In this document: one piece after another, positions 1 to 7,552 of the stretch
How positions within the stretch are numbered: position 1 is the stretch's first letter
Layout: each line of letters starts with the position of its first letter
From: an uncultured Granulicella sp.
GTDB taxonomy: Bacteria; Acidobacteriota; Terriglobia; Terriglobales; Acidobacteriaceae
Assembly: GCA_937873145.1 (NCBI GenBank)
Contig: CALMVK010000281.1
Location: forward strand, 1-32,487
DNA length: 32,487 bases
Reading direction: 5' to 3'
The notes under the pieces: generated by a model
What the model was told of the DNA's origin: nothing
Database searches by the model: none
What the model saw: the letters and a program-made list of their open reading frames with translations, nothing else
Made by a program: the position numbers and the translations under genes

Positions 1-184
1 CGTCCAGGCTGACCTGGGCACCGGGAACGACGAGCTGAGCCGGGTCGCGGACGTCGCCGGCAATCGTTGAACTTTGCGCGATGGCGGAAGTTTGTGCGAT
101 GGCGGAAGTTTGCGCGGAGGCGATGTGAACGTGAACGGCGGCACAGGGGAGAGACAAAAGAGAGGCGAGGCGAAGCGGCTTCAC
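1..184 (-). CDS. TonB-dependent receptor / carboxypeptidase-regulatory-like protein, N-terminal fragment
   Basis: Read leftward, a GTG at 184-182 opens a frame that stays open to the window edge (61 codons), so only the N terminus is present. A GGAG about 8 nt upstream supports this start. The first ~22 residues look like a secretion signal (Lys-Pro-Leu-Arg, then a Leu/Ala-rich stretch). A short repeated Ala-Gln-Thr-Ser-Ala-Ile segment follows, then the motif STIAGDVRDPAQLVVPGAQV. That last motif is the first strand of the carboxypeptidase-regulatory-like fold (pattern G.V.D..G..VPGA.V) that commonly precedes the plug and barrel of Oar-type TonB receptors in Acidobacteria and Bacteroidetes. 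The barrel is off-window, so the receptor call is inferred from this motif and a single-domain regulatory-like protein is possible. It is divergent from the binding-protein gene at 396. Confidence 0.55.
   Translation of the reverse strand, partial: MKPLRLASLLSLPCAAVHVHIASAQTSAIAQTSAIAQSSTIAGDVRDPAQLVVPGAQVSLD
73..118. repeat. 18-bp tandem repeat, about 2.5 copies
   Basis: Units start at 73, 91 and (partial) 109. Units 1 and 2 differ at one base. The period is a multiple of three and lies in frame inside the receptor gene, just after the signal peptide, where it encodes a repeated Ala-Ile-Ala-Gln-Thr-Ser. Slippage would change the length of the mature N terminus without a frameshift. Confidence 0.8.
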
Positions 185-311
185 GTGGGAACTCCGGGGC
201 GAGAAAGAGCTAGACTGGCCGACTGTCGGTGCGATTGCGCAACGGAATTTGAGCACAACGTTAAAAAGCCGAAGAGACGAGCGGACACAATGATCCCATG
301 ATAGATGAATT

Positions 312-346
312 GATTCGTGTAGATTCGTGCATCGTAGGATTCGTTG
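312..346. promoter_or_regulatory. three direct copies of GATTCGT in the divergent intergenic region
   Basis: GATTCGTG occurs at 312-319 and 322-329, and GATTCGTT at 339-346. The start-to-start spacings are 10 and 17 bp. They lie between the leftward receptor gene (start 184) and the rightward binding-protein gene (start 396). Same-strand copies one helical turn apart can be a regulator-binding array. No bound protein can be named and this could be chance. Confidence 0.3.
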
Positions 347-395
347 CACGTGTCCGGTCAAAGGCATGCGGACCTGGGCAAAGGAGAGCGGGAGA

Positions 396-1352
396 ATGCG
401 GGAGCACGACACTGGACGGACGAACCGGAGGACTCTGCTGCGAAGAGGAGCGGCGACATCCGCCATGCTGGTGCTGGGTGAGAGCGGATTCTTCTTTGGG
501 CAGAGTTTGGAGGGTCTGGAGGTGGCGTCAGCCGGCTCGATCCGCGCGATGCTCGACGGTCCTTTGAAGACGGCGACGGCGGAGCAGTTGCGGCTGGATC
601 TGCACAACCACTCTGGCGGGGCGGATGCGGTGGCAAGGATGATCGTAGAGGGGAGCCTGGCAGCGGATGTCTTCCTGCCCATCACGGCGGGACCTATGCA
701 GGCTGTGCAGCGCGCCGGGCGAGCGGCAACGGCGTATCCGTTCGCGCGGACCGAGATGGTGTTGCTGTACAGCCCGAGGAGTCGGTTTGCGGCGCAGTTT
801 GCGGAGGCTGCGCAGGGGAAGCGTTCGTGGTGGGAGGTGCTGCAGGAGCCCGGGATCAAGTTTGCGCGATCGAATCCGGAAGACGATCCAAGCGGCCGGG
901 CGATTGTCTTCACGATGATGCTAGCAGCGACGAAGTATAGGCAGCCGGATCTGGTGAAGACACTGCTGGGGCCGCTCCTGAATCCGCAGCAGATGGATCT
1001 GGGCAAGAACGTGCGCGCGGGGCTGGAGTCGGGAGCGATCGACGCGGCGGGAAGCTACCGGATTGCGACGCTCGATGGAAAGATTCCGTATGTTCCTTTG
1101 TCCCCGGAGATCAATCTGAGCCATGAACGAATTCGCGAAGAGCACCCGGAGCTGTCCTTTCAGATTGGCAACAGGACGTTTTATCCGGAGCCGCTGGTCT
1201 TTTATGCTGCGGCTTTGCGCGGCGCGAGCAATGCTGCGGGAGCGCAGGCCTTTGTGAAGTGGCTTCAAACAAAGCAGGCCATGGCTTTGCTGCACGCAAA
1301 CGGGTTTGAGGTTCCTGCGGGCTTGGCTCCCTTGAGCGTCAGCACGGAGTGA
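396..1352 (+). CDS. tungstate/molybdate-type ABC substrate-binding protein (WtpA-like), Tat-like leader
   Basis: Extracytoplasmic solute-binding protein of 318 aa. The start at 396 is chosen because AAGGAG (381-386) sits 9 nt before it; an upstream in-frame ATG at 327 gives an unlikely leader. The N terminus carries NRRTLLRRGAATSAMLVLG, a twin-arginine pattern before a hydrophobic stretch, so Tat export is likely. The body follows the WtpA/ModA-like order: SNPEDDPSGRA in the middle, then an LESGAIDAAGSYR segment, then LSPEINLS, each with a close counterpart in tungstate-binding WtpA proteins as I remember them. The ligand is therefore probably an oxyanion. No permease or ATPase gene adjoins it; downstream is an efflux operon 256 bp away. 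It may work with a transporter elsewhere or have another ligand. Confidence 0.7.
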   Translation: MREHDTGRTNRRTLLRRGAATSAMLVLGESGFFFGQSLEGLEVASAGSIRAMLDGPLKTATAEQLRLDLHNHSGGADAVARMIVEGSLAADVFLPITAGPMQAVQRAGRAATAYPFARTEMVLLYSPRSRFAAQFAEAAQGKRSWWEVLQEPGIKFARSNPEDDPSGRAIVFTMMLAATKYRQPDLVKTLLGPLLNPQQMDLGKNVRAGLESGAIDAAGSYRIATLDGKIPYVPLSPEINLSHERIREEHPELSFQIGNRTFYPEPLVFYAAALRGASNAAGAQAFVKWLQTKQAMALLHANGFEVPAGLAPLSVSTE

Positions 1353-1608
1353 ATTGCGTGAGTGGAGGGTAGGTACGGCCGATCCCCAAGGCAGAAGAGA
1401 GTTCCTTCACGAACTCCCATGATCGAGGAGCTACCCGGACCGGTACAACGGAAACGCTTTGTTTTGGCGTCGCAGTTGTTTGTGAGTCTGTGACTCTTGT
1501 TGCGGGAATCTCATCCAAGACAGTTCGATTCGACGGAGATAGACAGAATAAAACAAAGAATGGCTCTCATCTTTGTACGTCCGGTGAGAATCCGGAGGAA
1601 CTAGGTCT
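1353..1608. other. 256-bp intergenic region ahead of the efflux operon
   Basis: No convincing gene is seen. It holds two small dyads: GAGTTC/GAACTC at 1399-1404 and 1411-1416, and GAGTC/GACTC at 1484-1488 and 1492-1496 with a 3-nt centre. Neither is followed by a T-run, so neither looks like a terminator. The second could be an operator for the downstream pump genes. No strong -35/-10 pair stands out. Confidence 0.35.
1594..1599 (+). promoter_or_regulatory. ribosome binding site fixing a TTG start
   Basis: GGAGGA lies 9 nt before TTG 1609. The first in-frame ATG downstream falls inside the signal peptide hydrophobic core, so this site decides the start of the TolC-like gene. Confidence 0.6.
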
Positions 1609-3150
1609 TTGGGTTCGATCAAAGTAGAACCGCTTTCATCCTGGGTCTATGTACTTGTGTTGGGTATGGGTTTGCGCGCAGGTGCACAGACGGCGTCCGA
1701 AACGCCGGCCTTGCCGACACGTCCTCTGCAACTGCCACTGTCCGGCTTTCCGGTGCCCGCGGGACAGGTAAGCGTAATGCAGAATACGGCGGCTGGCGGC
1801 GGCAGCAACGGCTCGGTCGACGTCATCAACAGCTCCGTCACCATTACGGCTCCCTACAACGGCAGTATCCCTTCCGGTCCGGCGACCAGCGTGACGATGG
1901 AGCTGACGTTGGAGCAGGCGCTTGCAATGGGGCTGAAGAGCAATCTGGGTACGCTGACACAGTCGGCGAGCGAGCAGCAGGCTCGGGGACAGAAAGCGCA
2001 GGTCAAGAGCGAGTTGTTGCCGCAGGTGAATACCGTGGTAAGCGAGGCCTTTGAGAAAGAAAATCTGCGTACGCTCGGGGTCAGCACGCCGATTATTCCG
2101 ACAACTTCCAAATTCAACTACTACGACGCGCGGGCGGCGCGGCTAAATCAAACCGTGTTCGATTTTGTGAAGATTCGCAATCTGCAAGGCGCAGAAGAAA
2201 ATGTTCAGGCGAACGTGAAGGCTGCGCGCAATACGCGCGATCTGATTGTGCTGGCGGTGGCGGGATCGTATCTTCAGTTGCAGGCGACGCGGGCTCGGGT
2301 GCAGGCGGCATTGGCGCAGGTAGAAGATTTTCGGGCGATCTATCAGCGCGCGGCCGACCAGCTAGAGGCGGGGTTGGCCACCGGCGTCGATGCCACCCGC
2401 GCCAAGGTGCAGCTGCAGACGCAACAGCAGCGTCTGCGTTCGCTGCAGGCAGATCTGGCGACGCAGCGTCTGCGGCTGGCTCGGCTCATTGGACTGCCAT
2501 TGGGCCAGCCGTATGTGGCAACCGAGAACTTTCGCTTCACCCCGATCGCGGACTTCACGCAGGCTTCTGCGCTCGAGCGCGCGCAGAGGGATCGGCCGGA
2601 TCTGCAGGCGGCTCTCTCGGCGGTAAAAGCGGCAGAACTGGCAGTGAAGGCAGCCCATGCGGAACGGCTTCCATCGCTCGGAGTAAATGCGGACTTTGGC
2701 GCAGCAGGCGTAACGCCGACCAATCACAGCGATGGCGTCTACACGGTATCTGGAACGCTGACCATTCCGCTCTACCAGGGTGGTCGCATTGAGGCCGATG
2801 TGCAGGTAGCCTCTGCCGCGCTGCGGCAGCGGAAGGCCGAGCAGGCGGATCTGATCGGTCAGGTAGACCAGGATGTGCGCCAGGCGTTCATCGATCTGGA
2901 CGCGGCTGCCGACCAGGTGGTGGTGGCCGAAAGTAATCGCGGGCTGGCGCATCAATCGCTTGACCAGTCGACGGATCGCTTTATCGCCGGTGTGGCGGAT
3001 ACGGTAGAGGTCGTCCAGGCGGAGCAAGCCGTGGTGCAGGCCGACGACGACCTGATTACAGCAGACTTTGAGCACAATCTTGGCAAGGTATCTTTGGCCC
3101 GCGCGATGGGCAACGCGGAGCAGATTTTGCCGCAATTGTTGAGGAAATAG
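1609..3150 (+). CDS. TolC-like outer-membrane efflux channel (OEP family)
   Basis: The 513-aa product has a signal peptide (residues 1-26, ending AGA before Gln-Thr) and a Ser/Gly/Pro-rich linker to about residue 95. Two outer-membrane-efflux repeats follow, long amphipathic coiled-coil helices rich in Ala, Gln, Leu and Arg (about 100-290 and 310-510). The repeats carry the usual signatures, such as LTLEQALAMGLKSN at the start of repeat 1 and LTIPLYQGGRIEADV in repeat 2. The family forms trimeric channels across the outer membrane and periplasm for type I or tripartite pumps. The gene is 6 nt upstream of an adaptor and in line with an MFS pump, so the three form one efflux operon. The start is TTG at 1609, supported by GGAGGA. 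Confidence 0.9.
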   Translation: MGSIKVEPLSSWVYVLVLGMGLRAGAQTASETPALPTRPLQLPLSGFPVPAGQVSVMQNTAAGGGSNGSVDVINSSVTITAPYNGSIPSGPATSVTMELTLEQALAMGLKSNLGTLTQSASEQQARGQKAQVKSELLPQVNTVVSEAFEKENLRTLGVSTPIIPTTSKFNYYDARAARLNQTVFDFVKIRNLQGAEENVQANVKAARNTRDLIVLAVAGSYLQLQATRARVQAALAQVEDFRAIYQRAADQLEAGLATGVDATRAKVQLQTQQQRLRSLQADLATQRLRLARLIGLPLGQPYVATENFRFTPIADFTQASALERAQRDRPDLQAALSAVKAAELAVKAAHAERLPSLGVNADFGAAGVTPTNHSDGVYTVSGTLTIPLYQGGRIEADVQVASAALRQRKAEQADLIGQVDQDVRQAFIDLDAAADQVVVAESNRGLAHQSLDQSTDRFIAGVADTVEVVQAEQAVVQADDDLITADFEHNLGKVSLARAMGNAEQILPQLLRK

Positions 3151-3156
3151 AAGACG

Positions 3157-4677
3157 ATGGACGAGACAACTTTACCCCTTCCTCCCGATCACCGCCTGGA
3201 AGCCTCGACGGAGCCGGCGCACGGAGCAGCGCCAGGTTACGATGTGGCTCCACCGGCTGAGGTGGAGCATGACCTTGCACTACGCATGCTGTATGACGAA
3301 CAGACTCGCCTGCGCGGGGAGATCGACGAGATGCGGAAGAAGCAGGAAGAGGCGGGCAAGAAAGGCGAAGGCGGCGACGAGAAGAAGGACGAGAACAAAG
3401 AGGGTGGGGAGGATGACAAAGAGGGCGGCGATAAGGAAGGCGATGAGGACAAGAAGCCTCCGCTGAAGGAGCGATTGGCTGAAGACGGCGAGAAGACCAA
3501 GGGATGGATTCATCAGCATATATTCGCGACGATCGGAATCGTTGCGGCTTCGATTCTGCTGATCATCGGCTGTGCTTTGCTGCTGCATTACCTGAACAGC
3601 TATGAAGATACGGACGATGCGTTTGTGGATGGCCATACAGATCCGATCAGCTTCCGGATCAGTGGCATTGTGAGCGCGGTCTTTGTGGAAGACACGTACA
3701 TGGTGAAGAAAGGCCAACTGCTGATTGAGCTCGATGCTCGCGATAACCAGGTGGCCAAGGAGCAAGCGAGCGCCAACTATGCGCAGGCGCAGGCCGGGGT
3801 GCGGGCACAGGCACCGAATGTGCCGATTACCTCGGTGAATCAAGGTTCGCAGGTGAATCAGGCCGACTTCAATGTGGTCGGTGCGCAGGCGAACGTCTCG
3901 GCCAGTGAAGAGCGTTACCACTCGGCGGTGGCCGACCTGCAGCAGGCCGAGGCCAACGAGGCCAACGCCGCACGCGAGGAGGAGCGCTATCGCCTGCTGG
4001 TGGTGAAGCAGGAGGTGACGCGCGAGCAGTACGATCAGCACGCGACCGATGCCCAGGCCCAGACCGCGGTAGCGGCCAGCCGGCGAGAGACCGCCGCGGC
4101 TGCCGAACGCGCCGTGGTCCAGGCCGAGTCGCAGTTGGGTCAAGCCATTGTGCAGGCCAAGCAGGCCAAGGCCGTGACTCCGCGGCAGATTCAGGAACAG
4201 CGCGAGATGCTGGCGCAACGCAAGGCGGCAGGGCTGGTGGCCAAGGCGCAGGCGGACCAGTCCCAGTTGAATCTGGAGTACACCCGCATCTATGCGCCGG
4301 AGGACGGCATTATCGGCGACAAGCAGGTGCAGGTGGCCACGCAGGTCGCACCCGGGCAAGAGCTGTTCGCGCTGACCCAGACCAACGACATCTGGATTAC
4401 GGCCAACTTCAAAGAGACGGAGATTACGCGTATGCACGCCGGGCAGTCCGTGACGGTGTATGTGGATGCGTTGAAGCAGAAGTTTGAGGGGTATGTGGAG
4501 GCTTTGCCGGGCGCAAGCGGTGCGGTGTACAGCCTGCTGCCGCCTGAAAACGCGACAGGCAACTATGTGAAGGTCGTGCAGCGGTTACCGGTACGCATCC
4601 GGTTGAATCCTGGCCAGAATGGTTATCAGCGCCTGCGGCCGGGCATGTCGGTCGAGCCAAAGGTGTGGCTGCGCTGA
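3157..4677 (+). CDS. HlyD/EmrA-family membrane fusion protein with charged cytoplasmic head
   Basis: Periplasmic adaptor (506 aa) that links the inner-membrane pump to the TolC-like channel. Residues 1-120 are predicted cytoplasmic. Residues about 58-103 are almost entirely Lys, Glu, Asp and Gly. One TM helix spans about 122-146, followed by the family hallmark YEDTDDAFVDGHTDPIS at the start of the biotinyl-lipoyl half-motif. A long Ala/Gln/Glu coiled coil (about 200-370) carries the hairpin. The second lipoyl half begins near IYAPEDGIIG, and a beta-barrel follows with the usual WITANFKETEITRM. Typical EmrA proteins are about 390 aa, so the ~110-residue head is an extension. The stop codon overlaps the start of the MFS gene (TGATG), indicating translational coupling. 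Confidence 0.9.
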   Translation: MDETTLPLPPDHRLEASTEPAHGAAPGYDVAPPAEVEHDLALRMLYDEQTRLRGEIDEMRKKQEEAGKKGEGGDEKKDENKEGGEDDKEGGDKEGDEDKKPPLKERLAEDGEKTKGWIHQHIFATIGIVAASILLIIGCALLLHYLNSYEDTDDAFVDGHTDPISFRISGIVSAVFVEDTYMVKKGQLLIELDARDNQVAKEQASANYAQAQAGVRAQAPNVPITSVNQGSQVNQADFNVVGAQANVSASEERYHSAVADLQQAEANEANAAREEERYRLLVVKQEVTREQYDQHATDAQAQTAVAASRRETAAAAERAVVQAESQLGQAIVQAKQAKAVTPRQIQEQREMLAQRKAAGLVAKAQADQSQLNLEYTRIYAPEDGIIGDKQVQVATQVAPGQELFALTQTNDIWITANFKETEITRMHAGQSVTVYVDALKQKFEGYVEALPGASGAVYSLLPPENATGNYVKVVQRLPVRIRLNPGQNGYQRLRPGMSVEPKVWLR

Positions 4678-6236
4678 TGGCGGACAGTAGCTCCGAGGGC
4701 AAGGTTAATCCGTGGTTGATTGCGGTGGCGGTGATGATTGCCACGTTTATGGAGGTGATGGACACCTCGATCGCCAGCGTGGCGGTGCCGTATATCGCGG
4801 GCAGCACGGCCAGCACGACGGATGAAGCCGAGTGGGTGCTGACGGTATACCTGGTGGCGAACGCGGTGTTTCTACCGGCGAGCAATTATTTTGCAAGGAG
4901 GTTCGGCCGCAAGAGATTTCTGATGAGTTCGCTGGCGGTATTCACGGTGGCTTCTTTTTTGTGTGGGATTTCGCCGTCGCTGTCTCTGATTCTGTTGGCG
5001 CGGGCGATCCAGGGAGCGGGAGGCGGAGCGCTGCAGCCGCTGTCGCAGGCGATTCTGTTGGAGAGCTTTCCTCCGGCCAAGCAGGGCATGGCGCTGGGGG
5101 TGTACGCGCTGGGCATCGTGCTGGCGCCGGTGATTGGGCCGGCCTTTGGCGGTTATTTGACGGACACGCTTTCGTGGCGCTGGGCGTTCTACATCAACAT
5201 TCCTGTAGGGATTCTTGCGTTGCTGCTGCAAAGCAAATTCCTGAAGGACGCGGAGCCTTCCAGCAAGAAGATTGCGGGTAGGTTCGATGGAATCGGCTTT
5301 GGTCTGCTGGGATTGTGGATTGGCAGTCTGCAGTTTGTTTTGGACAAGGGCCAGGAAGATAACTGGTTTGGCGATGCGCGCATTCGCTGGGCGGCAGGCA
5401 TCGTCGTGGTCGCGTTTGTGCTGTTCATGATCCGCGAGTTCCGGGAGAAGAAGCCGTTGGTCGATTTGCGCGCGTTCACCGATCGAAACCTGGCGCTGGG
5501 CAGCTTCCTGGTCTTTGTGCTGGGCGCGGTGTTGTACGGGCTGACGACGATTCTGCCCGTGTTCTACCAGACGCTGCTTGGCTATAGTGCGACGGCCAGC
5601 GGCTTTGCGGTCTCGCCGCGTGGGCTGGGGTCGGTGGCGGCTTCGTTGCTGGTTGGGGCGGCAGTCTCGAAGTTCGATCCACGCTGGATTACGGCGCTGG
5701 GCTTTGTCGTATTGGGCGTCTCGGGCCTTTGGCTGGGTAGCCTTACGCTCGACATCGCACCCTATACGGAGTTCTGGCCGATCGCCGTCAGCGGTGTGGG
5801 GCTGGCGATGATCTTTGTGCCGTTGAGCAAAGTGGCGCTCGGCACGATCAGTAAAGAGGGAACCGGCAATGCGAGCGGAATCTTCAATTTTCTGCGCAAT
5901 GTGGGTGGATCGATCGGCATCTCCGCGGCGAACACCATTGCACAGCGCCATCTGCAGACGCACCGCAACGATCTGGTACGGCACATTACAGGAGCCAGTT
6001 GGGTGGTGCGGGAGCAATTGCTGATCCTGGGACAACGGCTTACGCCACACGCGGGTTACAGTGGCCGTACGGCGACACTGCGTGCCTATTCGATGACCAA
6101 CACGGCCGTCAACGCGCAGGCGCAGGTGTATGCGTATGTGGATGTGCTGCGTTACTTCGGGTTCCTCTGTTTGCTGGCCGCGCCGTTTGCATTCTTTCTG
6201 GTAAAGCCACAGAAAGACGCCGCTGGAGCCGCCTAG
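4677..6236 (+). CDS. EmrB/QacA-type MFS drug efflux pump (DHA2, 14 TM)
   Basis: Proton-coupled multidrug exporter of 519 aa. The N terminus has the DHA2 signature around MEVMDTSIASVAVPYIAG in TM1. The loop 2-3 motif reads ARRFGRKRF. Motif C in TM5 is GIVLAPVIGPAFGGYLTD, typical of exporters. The hydrophobicity pattern fits 14 segments. The chosen start is ATG 4677, which overlaps the adaptor stop by one base; a GTG four codons upstream is possible but lies inside the adaptor gene. It forms a tripartite pump with the two preceding genes. The substrate cannot be told from sequence; family substrates include uncouplers, aromatic antibiotics and detergents. Confidence 0.93.
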   Translation: MADSSSEGKVNPWLIAVAVMIATFMEVMDTSIASVAVPYIAGSTASTTDEAEWVLTVYLVANAVFLPASNYFARRFGRKRFLMSSLAVFTVASFLCGISPSLSLILLARAIQGAGGGALQPLSQAILLESFPPAKQGMALGVYALGIVLAPVIGPAFGGYLTDTLSWRWAFYINIPVGILALLLQSKFLKDAEPSSKKIAGRFDGIGFGLLGLWIGSLQFVLDKGQEDNWFGDARIRWAAGIVVVAFVLFMIREFREKKPLVDLRAFTDRNLALGSFLVFVLGAVLYGLTTILPVFYQTLLGYSATASGFAVSPRGLGSVAASLLVGAAVSKFDPRWITALGFVVLGVSGLWLGSLTLDIAPYTEFWPIAVSGVGLAMIFVPLSKVALGTISKEGTGNASGIFNFLRNVGGSIGISAANTIAQRHLQTHRNDLVRHITGASWVVREQLLILGQRLTPHAGYSGRTATLRAYSMTNTAVNAQAQVYAYVDVLRYFGFLCLLAAPFAFFLVKPQKDAAGAA

Positions 6237-6305
6237 GCGCCCTCCAGGCACGGTGGCGCGAGACGATTCTCTTTGGTGTAAAGCACCTGTAGCGTGTGAC
6301 AACTC

Positions 6306-7481
6306 TCAGTTAGGAAGCGTTGCCGGATCCCTTCGGTCAGGTTCGAAGAAGCGCTTCAGTTTCAGGAAGTGCTTCTCGTAAAGGTTGTAACTCAGAAAGC
6401 CGATCGCCAGGCACGCGGCGTAGAACAGGACACAGAGACCCAGGGCACGAAGCAGTGAGTGGGAAAACCAGGGGCGTCCGGAAAACCGCTGCACCAGCCC
6501 AAGAATCAAGAAAGAATGAAAGAGATAGATAGCGTAGCTGTAGCGGCCGAACTGGGTGAGCAGAGGCCAGCCCAGAAACTTCGCGAACCTGCCCTCCACT
6601 GAATCCGAGTGATACGCCATTAGAAGAAGGGCGGAGTAGCCGATCGCCAAAATGGTGTAGCCGATGGACTGGGTATAGAACCTGCGGCTGTAAAGCTCGT
6701 GCAAGGGGAACGCGATGACCAGCATCAGCGCGACTGACGCAGAGGCGATCCAGGGCAACCATGGCCGCAGCCGCAGAAAGTGCACGGGGGATCGGACGAG
6801 CAGGGCGGCGAGCGCGCCCCAGACCAGCGAGTCCATGCGGGTCGTCGTGTTCATGAAGACGAAGTCCGAGGCCGGCAGCGACGGATACGGTTCAAGCAGG
6901 AGCCGAAGCAGCGGAAGCAGAACGCAGATCGAGACGCAGAGCCGCAGAAAAATCCTGCGAGAAAAGCGGAAGACCAGAAACGGCCAGAGCAGATAGAACT
7001 GCTCCTCGACCGCGAGCGACCAGAAGGACCCGAGAGCGCCCGCGGAGCGGTGGAGCAGGGGAACAAACCAGTTGTTGAGGTACACCAGGTAAGACAGACC
7101 AATGCGTGGATCGGGAACGTTTGCCGCCAGCACAGGAATCTTCGCCTGCAGCGGAAGCGACAGCAGATACACCCCAACGATCAGGTAATACAAGGGAAAG
7201 ATGCGCAGCGAGCGACGCGTGTAAAAGGAACGAAAGTAGTTTCCCGAGCCGCGGGTATCGAGCAGAATGCCGGTGATGAGAAACCCGGAGAGAACGAAGA
7301 AGAGATCGACGCCGGTCCAACCGAACTGCAGGACATGAAAGAGGGAAAGCCAGGCCGGCGGAGCGGTGGGAATCGCGTTCATGTAGAGGAAGTGGATGCC
7401 GATCACCATGAGAATCGCAAGGCCGCGAAGGCCGTCAAGGGCGGCGATGTGGCGCTGGGGTTTGGTGTCCAGGCTTTGCAG
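6306..7481 (-). CDS. membrane-bound O-acyltransferase (acyltransferase_3/OafA-like), probable CTG start
   Basis: Multi-pass protein (391 aa from CTG) that probably transfers an acetyl or other acyl group to a sugar or lipid-linked glycan at the inner membrane. Family marks are LDGLRGLAILMVIGIHF in TM1 with the catalytic-type His, GWTGVDLFFVLSGFLITGILL, and FWSLAVEEQFYLLWPF, plus about 10 hydrophobic segments. The first ATG (7409) comes after the conserved LDGLRG motif and would remove half of TM1. The frame is open upstream and contains no ATG, GTG or TTG, but CTG at 7481 has AGGAG 7 nt before it. CTG is therefore my preferred start; an indel in the sequence is the alternative. It is 71 nt downstream of the TonB-C gene on the same strand. 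Confidence 0.88.
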   Translation of the reverse strand: MQSLDTKPQRHIAALDGLRGLAILMVIGIHFLYMNAIPTAPPAWLSLFHVLQFGWTGVDLFFVLSGFLITGILLDTRGSGNYFRSFYTRRSLRIFPLYYLIVGVYLLSLPLQAKIPVLAANVPDPRIGLSYLVYLNNWFVPLLHRSAGALGSFWSLAVEEQFYLLWPFLVFRFSRRIFLRLCVSICVLLPLLRLLLEPYPSLPASDFVFMNTTTRMDSLVWGALAALLVRSPVHFLRLRPWLPWIASASVALMLVIAFPLHELYSRRFYTQSIGYTILAIGYSALLLMAYHSDSVEGRFAKFLGWPLLTQFGRYSYAIYLFHSFLILGLVQRFSGRPWFSHSLLRALGLCVLFYAACLAIGFLSYNLYEKHFLKLKRFFEPDRRDPATLPN

Positions 7482-7488
7482 ACCAACA

Positions 7489-7493
7489 CTCCT
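7489..7493 (-). promoter_or_regulatory. ribosome binding site pointing to a CTG start
   Basis: On the minus strand AGGAG (7493 to 7489) is followed by 7 nt and then CTG (7481-7479), in frame with the conserved N-terminal acyltransferase motif. No standard start codon occurs in frame between the upstream gene's stop and the ATG at 7409. Confidence 0.5.
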
Positions 7494-7552
7494 GTGGAGC
7501 TCTGAGATTGCGAACGACCTCTTTTGAGGAAGATAGGAGAGACGAAAGCTCG

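Noticed and set aside
1399..1416. Hairpin after the binding-protein gene as a terminator
   Set aside because: Only a 6-bp stem and no T-run.
3280..4437. A 385-codon minus-strand open frame opposite the HlyD-like gene
   Set aside because: Low-complexity His/Leu product that reflects the Ala/Gln coiled coil on the other strand.
4872..6302. A 476-codon minus-strand open frame opposite the MFS pump
   Set aside because: Arg/Gln-rich translation without hydrophobic or domain structure; a shadow of the pump gene.
6238..6305. GCGCC/GGCGC dyad between the MFS pump and the acyltransferase as a terminator
   Set aside because: Short stem, long loop and no T-run; too weak to list.
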